Assembly (NCBI RefSeq): GCF_052065755.1
Contig: NZ_JBQHTK010000001.1
Span: 186,001-250,000, forward strand
Source of the DNA: Allocoprococcus sp004560705
GTDB taxonomy: Bacteria; Bacillota; Clostridia; Lachnospirales; Lachnospiraceae
DNA length: 64,000 bases
Direction: 5' to 3'
In this document: positions 32,463 through 41,614 of the stretch, piece by piece
Position numbering within the stretch: position 1 is the stretch's first letter
Layout: every line of letters begins with the position of its first letter
The notes under the pieces: generated by a model
The model's database searches: none
Told to the model about the DNA's origin: nothing
Seen by the model: the letters and a program-made list of their open reading frames with translations, nothing else
Program-made: the position numbers and the translations under genes

Positions 32463-33842
32463 TTACTGAATCCCTCCTACTGTCATATTACTTACGCGAA
32501 CGGTCGGCTGTCCTGCTCCGATAAATAATGCTCCACTGGAAGCATAGCAGAATCCCTGACGAAGTTCATAGTTATTTGCGACCATATCCACATTCTGAAG
32601 CACGGTAAGGCCGTTTCCAATTAACGTGATTCCTCTCACCGGAATCGTAATTTTCCCATTTTCGATCAAATAGCATTCTCCGGCGCTAAAGTTAAAATCA
32701 CCGGTTGCCGGTTCCACAGACCCGCCATTGATTGCACTGACAAAGAGTCCTCTTTCTGTGGAGCGGATGATTTCTTCCGGAGTACTCTTCCCAGGTGCAA
32801 TGTACGTATTTGTCATTCGTGAAGTCGGAACAAATTTATAATTCTGTCTTCTGGAAGACCCGGTCGGTGCAAGTCCTGCACGCATCCCGTTCAAACGGTC
32901 CACCATATAGCTCTTCAGAATTCCATTTTCAATCAGAATATTCTTCTGTGTAGGCATTCCCTCATCGTCAACATGAAGAGAACCCCATTCATTTGGAATG
33001 GATCCATCGTCAATCAATGTGACCACATCAGAAGCCACTTTTTTCCCGAGCTTTCCACAAAATTCGGAAGACTTGTTGGCAATCACGGATGCTTCCAGAC
33101 TGTGTCCACAAGCTTCATGGAACAAAAGTCCACCAAATCCATTAGCAACGACTACACTCATCTGTCCGCCCTTGCATGGCTGAGCATGAAGAAGAACTTT
33201 TGCCTGTCTTGCTGCTTCTCTTGCACAGGCTTCTACATCGATCAAATCATAATATTCATGTCCACGCATTGCACCCGGTCCATAGTAGCCTGACTGGGTG
33301 TCTGTTCCCGACTGTGCAAACGCATCGATGTAGAGTCTTGTTTTCTCGCGGTGGTCTTCTACAAAAAGTCCTTCTGTGTTAGCAATCTGGACCATCTGTT
33401 CCATATCGGTCAGCTTTACTTTCATCTGTACGATTTCCTCATCGTACCCCATTCCGGCTTTCACCGCTGCCTTTAACGGACGCAGCCTTTTCTCTGCAGT
33501 AAGCAAAGACGCCGGAATCACATCACTGCCCATCGTATATATCTTCTTTTCCTGAAGGGCAGCTCTTGCCAGAGCGTCGCCCTTCATCGTTTTTGTTAAA
33601 TTCTGAATCAGTTCTTTCAATGCTTTTTCAGAACGATCATTCGTGTAACCATAATAACAGTTCTTATCCTTGAAAATACGGATTCCAACACCACTGTCTC
33701 GTCCTACCTTACTTTGACCGATTCCATCTGGATTTCCTTCTGTTTCCTGTAACAACGTGTTTTCATCGAAAACTTCTGCAAAATCAGCTCCACGCAAAGA
33801 TGCCTCATCCAAAATGTTATCTATCGCGTTTTTCGAAAGCAT
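32463..33842 (-). CDS. tldD: TldD-family zinc metalloprotease
   Basis: A 459-residue catalytic subunit with the zinc-binding HEACGH inside GGLLFHEACGHSLEA. VDDEGMPTQKNILIENG and FNFSAGECYLIENGKI, conserved in TldD, follow. With TldE it degrades or matures small peptides through a narrow chamber. RBS AAAGGAG precedes ATG 33842. It is 18 bases after oppF, so it could share the opp transcript. Confidence 0.92.
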   Translation of the reverse strand: MLSKNAIDNILDEASLRGADFAEVFDENTLLQETEGNPDGIGQSKVGRDSGVGIRIFKDKNCYYGYTNDRSEKALKELIQNLTKTMKGDALARAALQEKKIYTMGSDVIPASLLTAEKRLRPLKAAVKAGMGYDEEIVQMKVKLTDMEQMVQIANTEGLFVEDHREKTRLYIDAFAQSGTDTQSGYYGPGAMRGHEYYDLIDVEACAREAARQAKVLLHAQPCKGGQMSVVVANGFGGLLFHEACGHSLEASVIANKSSEFCGKLGKKVASDVVTLIDDGSIPNEWGSLHVDDEGMPTQKNILIENGILKSYMVDRLNGMRAGLAPTGSSRRQNYKFVPTSRMTNTYIAPGKSTPEEIIRSTERGLFVSAINGGSVEPATGDFNFSAGECYLIENGKITIPVRGITLIGNGLTVLQNVDMVANNYELRQGFCYASSGALFIGAGQPTVRVSNMTVGGIQ

Positions 33843-33860
33843 ACTGCATTCTCCTTTATT

Positions 33861-34823
33861 TTATTTTGCCTGGCAATGATGGCAGGCAACAAAATGATCT
33901 GGTGCCACTTCTTTTAGTGTCGGTGCTTCCTGTGCACAGATTTCTGTCGCATATGGACATCTTGTACGGAATTTACATCCACTTGGCGCATTAATAGGAC
34001 TTGGCACTTCTCCTTTGATTTCCATACGATTTTTCGCTCCACCGGCATCCGGATCTGCAACCGGAATCGCAGACATCAGGATCTTTGTATACGGATGAAT
34101 TGGATTTGCAAAAATCTCTGTACTTCCAGTCAGTTCCACAAGACTTCCCAGATACATGACACCTACACGGTCTGAAATGTGTCTTACCATAGAAAGGTCA
34201 TGCGAAATGAACAGGTAGGTGAGTCCTCTTTCCCTCTGTAATTTGATCAGAAGATTTACCACCTGTGCCTGAATCGAAACATCAAGGGCTGAAATCGGCT
34301 CATCACAAACGATGAAATCCGGGTCTACCGCAAGCGCACGTGCAATACCAATACGCTGTCTCTGTCCACCGGAAAGTTCGTGTGCGAAACGGTTCGCAAA
34401 TTCTTCTTTCAAACCTACACTTCGAAGAAGTTCTGTCACTTTTTTGCTCTTTTCTGCTGCACTGTAATTAAAATGCACATCCATACCTTCTGCAACGATT
34501 TCTCCAATCGTCATACGTGGGTCCAGAGATGCATATGGATCCTGTAAAATAATCTGTGCTCTCTTCTTGAATGCAAGCAGATCTTTTCCCTTTAATTTGC
34601 TCACATCCTGTCCATCAAAATAAACTTCACCAGATGTTGCGTCATATAATTTCAGGATTGTTCTTCCGCAGGTCGTTTTTCCACATCCAGATTCTCCTAC
34701 GAGACCAAGGGTTTCCCCTTTTCGAATATTCAGTGTAACATTGTCAACTGCCTTCAGTGTCCCTTTTTTCCCAACGCTGAAATATTTACACAAGTTTTTT
34801 ACTTCAATTAAAATCTCACTCAT
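33861..34823 (-). CDS. oppF: Oligopeptide ABC transporter ATP-binding protein OppF
   Basis: A 320-residue ATPase with Walker A GESGCGKTT, signature LSGGQRQRI, Walker B DFIVCDEPISALD and the C-terminal oligopeptide extension containing a cysteine cluster (CKFRTRCPYATEIC) that may hold Fe-S. It pairs with OppD to energise peptide import. Five bases separate it from oppD. Confidence 0.93.
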   Translation of the reverse strand: MSEILIEVKNLCKYFSVGKKGTLKAVDNVTLNIRKGETLGLVGESGCGKTTCGRTILKLYDATSGEVYFDGQDVSKLKGKDLLAFKKRAQIILQDPYASLDPRMTIGEIVAEGMDVHFNYSAAEKSKKVTELLRSVGLKEEFANRFAHELSGGQRQRIGIARALAVDPDFIVCDEPISALDVSIQAQVVNLLIKLQRERGLTYLFISHDLSMVRHISDRVGVMYLGSLVELTGSTEIFANPIHPYTKILMSAIPVADPDAGGAKNRMEIKGEVPSPINAPSGCKFRTRCPYATEICAQEAPTLKEVAPDHFVACHHCQAK

Positions 34824-34828
34824 TGACG

Positions 34829-35842
34829 CTACACCTCTTTTTCATAAAATGATTTTACTTTTGGTGCATTTGGATGCTGTAACCAGCAGGATACTTTGTG
34901 TGTACCATCTACCAGTGTCTCTTCTGGCATTGCTTCTTTACAGATCTGCATGCAGTATTCACATCTTTCCGCAAATGGACAATGCTTCAACTCATTGATC
35001 AAATCCGGCGGTGTTCCCTGAAGTGCATATAAGTCTTTTTTATTTTCTGAATCCAGTCTTGGAACAGACGCCAAAAGTGCCCATGTATATGGATGTTTCG
35101 CATTCTTGAAGATTTCCTGCACGGTTCCTCTTTCAATGACCTGTCCGGCATACATGACCTGAATTCTGTCTGCAAAGTCTGCAACAACACCAAGATCATG
35201 AGTAACAAGAATGATTGCCGTGTTAAGCTCCTTTTTCAGTTCTCCCAAAAGCTCCATAATCTGTGCCTGGATCGTAACGTCAAGGGCGGTCGTCGGTTCA
35301 TCTGCGATCAGAAGGGTCGGATTACATGCAAGTGCAATGGCAATCATGACTCTCTGACGCATACCACCTGACATTTCGTGAGGATAAGCATCAATACGCT
35401 TTTCCGCATCCGGAATCTTAACGAGTTTCAACATATTGACTGCTTCTTCTCTTGCAGCTTTTTTATCTAAGCCACGGTGAAGTCTAAGACCTTCCATGAT
35501 CTGTTTTCCGACCGTCATCGTTGGGTTCAGAGAAGTCATTGGATCCTGAAAAATCATACTTACTTCATTTCCACGATAGTTGGAAAGTTCTTTCTTGGAC
35601 ATGGCAAGAACATCCTGATCCCGATAAATGATTTTAGAACCTTCTTTGATTTCTGTCGTATTTGCAGGATGGAGACGCATAATCGCCTTGGCGGTTACAG
35701 TCTTCCCACATCCGGATTCTCCTACGAAAGCAAGTGTCTCCCCTTCATTCAATTCAAAGCTGACACCACGAACTGCTTTTACTTCTCCGGCATATGTATG
35801 AAAAGATACTTGTAAATTCTCAACATTTAATAATTTTCCCAT
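34829..35842 (-). CDS. oppD: Oligopeptide ABC transporter ATP-binding protein OppD
   Basis: A 337-residue ATPase with Walker A GESGCGKTV, signature MSGGMRQRV, Walker B LLIADEPTTALD and the C-terminal cysteine motif (CPFAERCEYCMQIC). It works with OppF beneath the OppBC channel. Spacing to oppC is ten bases. Confidence 0.93.
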   Translation of the reverse strand: MGKLLNVENLQVSFHTYAGEVKAVRGVSFELNEGETLAFVGESGCGKTVTAKAIMRLHPANTTEIKEGSKIIYRDQDVLAMSKKELSNYRGNEVSMIFQDPMTSLNPTMTVGKQIMEGLRLHRGLDKKAAREEAVNMLKLVKIPDAEKRIDAYPHEMSGGMRQRVMIAIALACNPTLLIADEPTTALDVTIQAQIMELLGELKKELNTAIILVTHDLGVVADFADRIQVMYAGQVIERGTVQEIFKNAKHPYTWALLASVPRLDSENKKDLYALQGTPPDLINELKHCPFAERCEYCMQICKEAMPEETLVDGTHKVSCWLQHPNAPKVKSFYEKEV

Positions 35843-35852
35843 AGCTCTATCT

Positions 35853-36773
35853 CTACTTTCTTAATTTTGGATCCAGGGCATCTCTGAGGCCATCACCAAT
35901 GAGTGTAAAACAAAGCATGGTGAGGGCAATCATTCCTGCCGGGAAGAACAACTGTGTCGGGTAGAAGGTCATCTGGGCCTGTGCTGCTGAAGCAAGGGCA
36001 CCCCAGCTGGTGTTCGGCGGCTGAATACCAAGTCCAATATAACTCAGGAAGGCTTCTGAGAAAATGTATCCCGGAATATCAAACGTAATAGCTACGATAA
36101 CGGTACTGAGTGTATTTGGAATCATATGACGGGTAATTATTTTCGAAGGTTTTACACCAAGTGCCTGTGCTGCAAGCACATACTCTTCATTCTTGATCGT
36201 CAGCATCTGGGCACGAACCATACGGGCCGTTCCACACCAGCCGGTAATTGTCATGGCAAGGATCAGCGAGAACATTCCTCCACCTCCTAATACCAGGGAA
36301 AGAACAATAACTACGATGAGGTAAGGTACACTGATCAGAATTTCCACAATTCGCATCATGATATCATCTACGACACCACCAAAATAAGCAGCAATTCCAC
36401 CATAAAGGCAGCCGATAACTGCTGAGAGAAACGCTCCTACGATACCAATAGTAAGAGACACACGGCCCGCGATCCATACACGCGCGAAGATATCTCGTCC
36501 TAATTTATCTGTTCCGAACCAGTGTTCCTTACATGGAGCCAGGTTAATAGCACCTTCGTCAATCTGCTCGAATGCATAGCCACTGATTCCCGGTCCGAAG
36601 ATGACCATGAATATGATAATCGCAAGCAAGATGAGTGCTGCTGTTGCAATTTTATTCTTACGAAATCGTCTCCAGGCATCCTGAAAATAACCAATACTCG
36701 GTCTTGATGTTGATTCGACACCATCATTTTCAATCCCGATAATCTGAAATTTTTCTTTTGCAAAATTCTGCAT
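35853..36773 (-). CDS. oppC: Oligopeptide ABC transporter permease OppC
   Basis: A 306-residue permease. It has a soluble N-terminal tail, a first helix near residue 45, a large external loop (WFGTDKLGRDIFARV, a strong OppC signature) and the EAA loop (AAQALGVKPSKIITRHMIPN). The start at 36773 is chosen for AGGAGGAAAAGAGG just upstream; the frame could start 17 codons earlier, inside oppB. Confidence 0.92.
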   Translation of the reverse strand: MQNFAKEKFQIIGIENDGVESTSRPSIGYFQDAWRRFRKNKIATAALILLAIIIFMVIFGPGISGYAFEQIDEGAINLAPCKEHWFGTDKLGRDIFARVWIAGRVSLTIGIVGAFLSAVIGCLYGGIAAYFGGVVDDIMMRIVEILISVPYLIVVIVLSLVLGGGGMFSLILAMTITGWCGTARMVRAQMLTIKNEEYVLAAQALGVKPSKIITRHMIPNTLSTVIVAITFDIPGYIFSEAFLSYIGLGIQPPNTSWGALASAAQAQMTFYPTQLFFPAGMIALTMLCFTLIGDGLRDALDPKLRK

Positions 36774-36789
36774 CCTCTTTTCCTCCTGG

Positions 36790-37725
36790 TTACTTCTTTC
36801 CTGACACACGGATTCGTGGGTCAAGAATCATATACACAAAGTCTACTACCAGCTGCATTACAATAAAAAGTACTGCATAGAATACGGTCGTTCCTAATAT
36901 CATTGTATAGTCATTACTGTTGATAGAAGTCACATAGTAAAAACCGATTCCTGGAATTGAGAACATTCTTTCAGTTACAAAGGCCCCTGTAAATACACCA
37001 ACCACACTGCTTGAGAAAATAGTTACGGCTGGAAGTAAAGAGTTGCGAAGAACATGTCTGAAAATGACTGCTCTCTCACTTAACCCTTTGGCACGGGCGG
37101 TAAGGACATAGTCCTGATTTAACGTATCCAGCATGCTGGATTTGATATAACGGGCATACGTTGCAATCGAACTGAAGCTCATACATAAGATTGGTAAAAC
37201 TAAATTTTCCGGTTTGCCCCATCCGGAAGCAGGTACCATATGAAGTTTTACAGCGAAAATATACTGTACTAAAGAAGCAAGCACGAACACTGGAACTGTA
37301 GCACCTAGAATCGCGATGAACATTACGATGTAATCCGGCCACTCGTTCTTCTTAAGTGCTGCAATGATACCAAGTCCAATACCGATTGTTGTACCAATGA
37401 GGAGTGCGATTCCACCTACCATACCTGAGACTGGCGATGTTTTTGCAATCTCTCCTGCTACAGAACGTCCGGCAAAAACAAGACTTTCTCCAAGGTCAAA
37501 ATGCAGCAATCCTTTCATATAAAGAAAATACTGTTCGATCAGTGGTTTATCGAGTCCATATTTTGCATAAAAGTTTAATTTTGTCTGTTCTGGCAAGGCT
37601 CTTGCCATATTTGCGAGAGGATCTCCAGGTATACTTCTCATCAAAAAGAATGTAACAGTTGCAACCGCAAGTATTGTCAAGATCATATAGAAGAGACGTT
37701 TCACTATATATTTCGCATTAGCCAC
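36790..37725 (-). CDS. oppB: Oligopeptide ABC transporter permease OppB
   Basis: A 311-residue permease with about six helices, the N-terminal FLMRSIPGDPL motif of OppB/DppB and the EAA loop in ARAKGLSERAVIFRHVLRN. It forms the peptide channel with OppC. A hairpin in the oppA-oppB gap should reduce read-through, so that binding protein is made in excess. Confidence 0.93.
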   Translation of the reverse strand: MANAKYIVKRLFYMILTILAVATVTFFLMRSIPGDPLANMARALPEQTKLNFYAKYGLDKPLIEQYFLYMKGLLHFDLGESLVFAGRSVAGEIAKTSPVSGMVGGIALLIGTTIGIGLGIIAALKKNEWPDYIVMFIAILGATVPVFVLASLVQYIFAVKLHMVPASGWGKPENLVLPILCMSFSSIATYARYIKSSMLDTLNQDYVLTARAKGLSERAVIFRHVLRNSLLPAVTIFSSSVVGVFTGAFVTERMFSIPGIGFYYVTSINSNDYTMILGTTVFYAVLFIVMQLVVDFVYMILDPRIRVSGKK

Positions 37726-37758
37726 AATATTTCCCCCTTTATCATAAGAGTTTTATTC

Positions 37759-37795
37759 AAAGAGGGCCATTCCCCCTACAGGTAACGGCCCTTTG
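37759..37795 (-). terminator. Partial terminator between oppA and oppB
   Basis: AAAGGGCC/GGCCCTCTTT hairpin in the minus-strand mRNA after oppA. The U-run is poor, so it probably attenuates rather than stops. Confidence 0.6.
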
Positions 37796-37830
37796 GTGTT
37801 TCCTTTTTTCGATATTAGATTGTCAGAAAA

Positions 37831-39510
37831 CTATCTTCCTTCCACATAAACATTCTTCCATCCTTCATGTGTGAAGTAAAGGTTGTCCTGTCCATATTCT
37901 GCGTACTTGTCATGTAAGTATGACTTTGTGAACTGGTGAGAAACTGACGTAGCAAATGGGCACATTACATTTGCTTCAAGTAAGATGTTTTCTGCATCAA
38001 TGTACATCTGCATACGTGCATCTTCGTCCATTTCCTGTGAAGCTCCAAGAACAAGTTTGTCGTATTCCGGATCAGACCACCCAGTTGCGATCTGGTTGAA
38101 ATCTGTCAAATGGACGCTTAACATATCGTATGGGTCATTATAGTAAGCTCCCCATGCCATGAAACCAAGCTGGAAGTTTCCGCTGTATACGTTATCAGAA
38201 AAGATACCCCATTCACTGAAATCAATCTTAACATCTACACCAAGTGCTTCTTTATACATCTGCTGTAAGTATTCACCGAATGTACGGAACCAGTCTGATG
38301 TTCCTGCAAGCGAGAATGTAACGTCAAGTGTAGAAGGATCATCACCAAGACCAAGTTCTTTCATACCTTCCAGTAAGATGTCTTTTGCTGTTGTCTTTGC
38401 TAATGTTTCTTTTCTCATTTCTTTCAATGTATCTCCGGCAACAGAACGCATTGTCTTGTCCCCTACAGAGATTGCCGGAGCGATCCATCCGTATAATGGT
38501 TCTCTCAGTCCACTGAATGCGATGTCATTAACTTTTTCCTGGTCTACCGCCATTGTAAAAGCTTTACGGATGTTTGCATTAGAGAAGAGCTCGTCTTCTG
38601 TGTTGTAGAAAGCAAATGAGATTGTTCCACCAGAAATCTTTGTATGAACATTACTGTCATCTGCCTGATATTTCTGAAGCTCTTCCTGTGAGCTTACTGT
38701 GATAACATCAATCTGTCCAGATTCATATGCGTTCATGATAGCCGCCGTATCTGACATAATCTGGTATGTTACGTAATCAAGATCAACATTTTCAGCATCC
38801 CAGTAGTTTTCATTCTTTTCAATTTTGATAGAACTGTTATGTGTCCATTCTGTAACTTTAAATGGTCCATTGTAGACAAACTTATCAAAATCTGCACCAT
38901 ACTGTTCGCCATACTGTTCCACGATTTCTTGTCTCTGTGGATAGAATACAGAAGCATCTGTGGATTCAAGGAAGGATGGCATTGGGTTTTCCAATGTGAT
39001 GACAAGTGTGTGTTCATCTGGGGCTTCAACACCAAGTTCTTCCGGTGCCATCTCACCTTCTGAGATTGCAGCGTAGTTCTTGATTGGTGACACGAAGAAT
39101 GAGTTTGGTGATCCGGTTTCAGGATCAGCTGTTCTCTGAAGAGAATATACATACTGATCTGCTGTTACAGGTTCTCCATCGCTCCATTTTCTGTCTTCTC
39201 CCAGGTGGAAAGTCCATACAGTACCAGTTTCATCTGATTCCCATGTCTCGGCATCTCCAGGTACGAAGGTGTATTCTCCGTCTCTCTGTCCTACACGGAT
39301 CAGACTTTCCATGCTGTTCATAAGAATATCACTTGAATATGTGTCTGAACGAAGGCTTGGGTCCAGTGTTGTAGGATCTGCTGCAAGATATGTATTCACA
39401 TACTGTTCTTCTGCTCCACCTTCTGTTGCTTTTTCTTTACTGCCACTACATGCCGCAAGAGAAAATGACATGACTGCTGTTAACAGTAAAGCAATGATTC
39501 TTCTTTTCAT
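37831..39510 (-). CDS. oppA: Oligopeptide-binding lipoprotein OppA
   Basis: A 559-residue SBP family 5 binding protein. The lipoprotein signal has lipobox LAAC (Cys20). Family motifs include YLAADPTTLDPSL near the start, WTFHLGEDRKWSDGEPVTADQYVYSL, and GFMAWGAYYNDPYDML. It delivers peptides to OppBCDF. RBS AGGAGGAGG is intact, but an insertion sequence begins 25 bases before the ATG and separates the gene from its native promoter. Confidence 0.94.
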   Translation of the reverse strand: MKRRIIALLLTAVMSFSLAACSGSKEKATEGGAEEQYVNTYLAADPTTLDPSLRSDTYSSDILMNSMESLIRVGQRDGEYTFVPGDAETWESDETGTVWTFHLGEDRKWSDGEPVTADQYVYSLQRTADPETGSPNSFFVSPIKNYAAISEGEMAPEELGVEAPDEHTLVITLENPMPSFLESTDASVFYPQRQEIVEQYGEQYGADFDKFVYNGPFKVTEWTHNSSIKIEKNENYWDAENVDLDYVTYQIMSDTAAIMNAYESGQIDVITVSSQEELQKYQADDSNVHTKISGGTISFAFYNTEDELFSNANIRKAFTMAVDQEKVNDIAFSGLREPLYGWIAPAISVGDKTMRSVAGDTLKEMRKETLAKTTAKDILLEGMKELGLGDDPSTLDVTFSLAGTSDWFRTFGEYLQQMYKEALGVDVKIDFSEWGIFSDNVYSGNFQLGFMAWGAYYNDPYDMLSVHLTDFNQIATGWSDPEYDKLVLGASQEMDEDARMQMYIDAENILLEANVMCPFATSVSHQFTKSYLHDKYAEYGQDNLYFTHEGWKNVYVEGR

Positions 39511-39612
39511 AATTTTAACCTCCTCCTAAAATTAGGTAGTGTCAAAAACTACCTGTTTTTTATTTTAAGAATTCTTTTAAAACCTTGATTTTCGGAGGTT
39601 TGCAAATAAAAA

Positions 39613-39699
39613 GAGCAATTACCTCCCTTTTTGTAGTATAATGTCTATCGCCAAACAAACAAAACACGAAAGGATTTAATTGCTCATGGACATTATACT
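39613..39699 (+). promoter_or_regulatory. Transposase promoter and fold-back that can mask its ribosome site
   Basis: Segment a GAGCAATTA (39613-39621) pairs with TAATTGCTC (39677-39685), between the ribosome site and ATG. Segment b AGTATAATGTC (39635-39645) pairs with GACATTATACT (39689-39699), just after the ATG. Extra pairs cover the AAGGA. The element's TATAAT (39637-39642) is inside b, so its own mRNA starts after both a and b. Confidence 0.6.
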
Positions 39700-41162
39700 T
39701 TATTTACTTCAATTTATTCAATACCAACATAAACAAATCTGCTGGCTTCTTAACTTTATCTGCAGATACATCCCACTTAAGCAGTGGGCCTTTGATGATT
39801 CCCATTCTCCAAAGTACCAAAAGTTCAAGATTGATGAACTTCCTCTGGTTACTGACTTCCGCCAGGACTGGACTTATAAAGATCTCATCCCTTACTATGA
39901 AAAACGTTATGGTAAGAAGATCCGCCCTGTCAGCCGTCGGTCAGAGTGTGACATTCCTGATGACTGTACCTGCCCCCGCTGTGATGCCCCAAAACCTTTT
40001 TTGTACAAAAACAACGGTTCCAAAGGACAACTCCTCTGTAAGATCTGTGATACAAGATTCTCACCGGATGAAAATCGCTTCTCCTCTGTGAAACTACGTT
40101 GCCCCCACTGTGGAAACACTCTAGTTCCAAAGAAAGACCGCAAGCACTTTATCGTCCATAAGTGTGTCAATCCCAAATGCCCTTACTATATCCACAACCT
40201 CAAAAAAGTGGATAAGGATGACCTAAAAGAGGATTACGGCAAAAATAAATATAAGCTCCACTATATCTACCGTGAATTCACGATGGATTTTTTCAGCATG
40301 GATTTAACTACCCTGCCAAAGAATGCCTCCTCTCTGAAATTCAGCAAGCACAACGCACATGTCATGTCCTTATGTCTGACTCTTCATGTAAACCTCGGCC
40401 TTTCACTCCGCAAAACTTCTCAGGCTCTCAAAGACCTGTATAACATCAGCATTTCACATCAGCAGATTGCCAACTATTGCAAGACTGCCGCCATCTGCAT
40501 TAAACCAACCCTTTGTAGACCAGTATCCCTACGAAAAAGGAGACGCCTTCACGGCCGATGAAACCTACATAAAAATCCGTGGTGTTAAAACCTATATCTG
40601 GCTTATCATGAATGCTGCCACCCGCTCCATCATCGGCTACCAGGTGTCGGATAACCGTGGGGTGGATCCCTGCATCCTCGCCATGCGTATGGCATTTCAG
40701 GGGCTAACAAAACTGCCGGAGAACTTCAAGTTTATCGCTGACGGCTACAGTGCCTATCCTCTCGCCGCAATGGAATTCGTAAAGAAGTTCGGGAAAGACT
40801 TTACTTTCAAAATCACTCAGGTGATTGGGCTTACCAACGACGATGCTGTTTCTAAAGAACACCGCCCATTCAAGCAGATGATCGAGCGGCTCAACCGCAC
40901 CTATAAGGCTTCTTACCGTCATACAAACGGTTTTGACAACATCGACGGTGCCAACTACGACCTTGCTCTCTGGGTTGCTTACTATAACTTCCTTCGTCCG
41001 CACAAACACAATAAATACAAAGTTCTAAACGAAGTGGATCTGTTGCAAGGTGCTGACAACATGCCAGGTAAGTGGCAGCTTCTCATCTTCCTTGGCCAGC
41101 AGACCATCCTAAATATGCAGAAAACTGATGTTTCTACATCGGAGCGGAGCTGTTGTCAATAG
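39686..41162 (+). pseudogene. IS6-like DDE transposase, interrupted by a frameshift
   Basis: Frame one (ATG 39686, through about 40505) has two zinc-ribbon pairs (CPRC with CKIC, and CPHC with CVNPKC) and a helix-turn-helix (LSLRKTSQALKDLYNISISHQQI). Frame three continues with the DDE catalytic domain: TADETYIKIRG (first Asp), FIADGYSAYPL (second Asp) and KQMIERLNRTYK (Glu). The frame changes by one base near 40505-40510 (AAACCAACCC), where the joined protein would read IKP then FVDQYPYEKG. No slippery homopolymer is present, so an inactivating one-base insertion or a sequence error is more likely than programmed shifting. Confidence 0.8.
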
Positions 41163-41467
41163 AACCGTGGAATACCGGAGCAGGCGGCAGCGCCGACTGT
41201 GAGGATATGCCGCGAAAGTCTATTGACATAAGGCTCACGGATAATCCTATCCAGCAGAAAAGGGGCAACTGCACCCTTTTCCTGCCTTCCGGCGAGGACG
41301 GGTTCGGGCGGAGCCCATTAATGGGTCAAGGGACAAGTCCCTTGCAGGTTCTTAGGGCAGCGCCCTAAGCCCTCGGAGAGCTTATCGGAATAAATATCTG
41401 CAATTATCAAGGTTCATTTGAGCCTATTTTATTGACTCTGTTTTTTCATAACTTACTTGACACTACC
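41163..41467 (+). other. GC-rich noncoding tail of the insertion sequence
   Basis: No gene is visible. Several hairpins occur, including AAGGG/CCCTT and CTTAGGGC/GCCCTAAG, plus AAAAGGG/CCCTTTT near 41260-41278. They may end the transposase transcript or block incoming transcription. The segment ends with the right terminal repeat. Confidence 0.55.
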
Positions 41468-41502
41468 TAAAATTAAAGTATTTCTTTCAATTTGTTATCA
41501 CT

Positions 41503-41511
41503 ATTATAACA
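41503..41511 (-). promoter_or_regulatory. Native oppA promoter, stranded by the insertion sequence
   Basis: Minus strand TG-T-TATAAT, extended -10. Without the insertion it would lie about 60 bases before oppA; now it is nearly 2 kb away. Confidence 0.55.
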
Positions 41512-41540
41512 TTTGCTTTAATAAATATCTATAAAAACAA

Positions 41541-41576
41541 AAAAAATATGCAATTTTGTACAAATTGCATATTTTC
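41541..41576 (-). terminator. AT-rich terminator after rpiR
   Basis: AAAATATGCAATTT/AAATTGCATATTTTTTTT stem-loop just after the rpiR stop on the minus strand. Confidence 0.7.
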
Positions 41577-41614
41577 ATTAATATTTTTACTATATTTTCA
41601 CCAAGAGTTTTTCA

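Larger units (their letters stand above)
39535..41467 (+). mobile_element. IS6-like insertion sequence, 1,933 bp, with 8-bp target duplication
   Basis: Ends begin GGTAGTGTCAA on both sides in inverted orientation. The 8-bp TAAAATTA is repeated exactly at 39527-39534 and 41468-41475. GG-starting ends and 8-bp duplications are hallmarks of the IS6 family, but the element is about twice the usual IS6 length because of a zinc-ribbon N-terminal extension and a 300-bp noncoding tail. It lies between oppA and its likely promoter. The perfect duplication shows simple, probably recent, insertion. Confidence 0.88.

Noticed and set aside
39535..39560. Outward promoter formed by the insertion sequence end (TTGACA in the terminal repeat)
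   Set aside because: No -10 hexamer occurs at 16-18 bases beyond TTGACA on either side.
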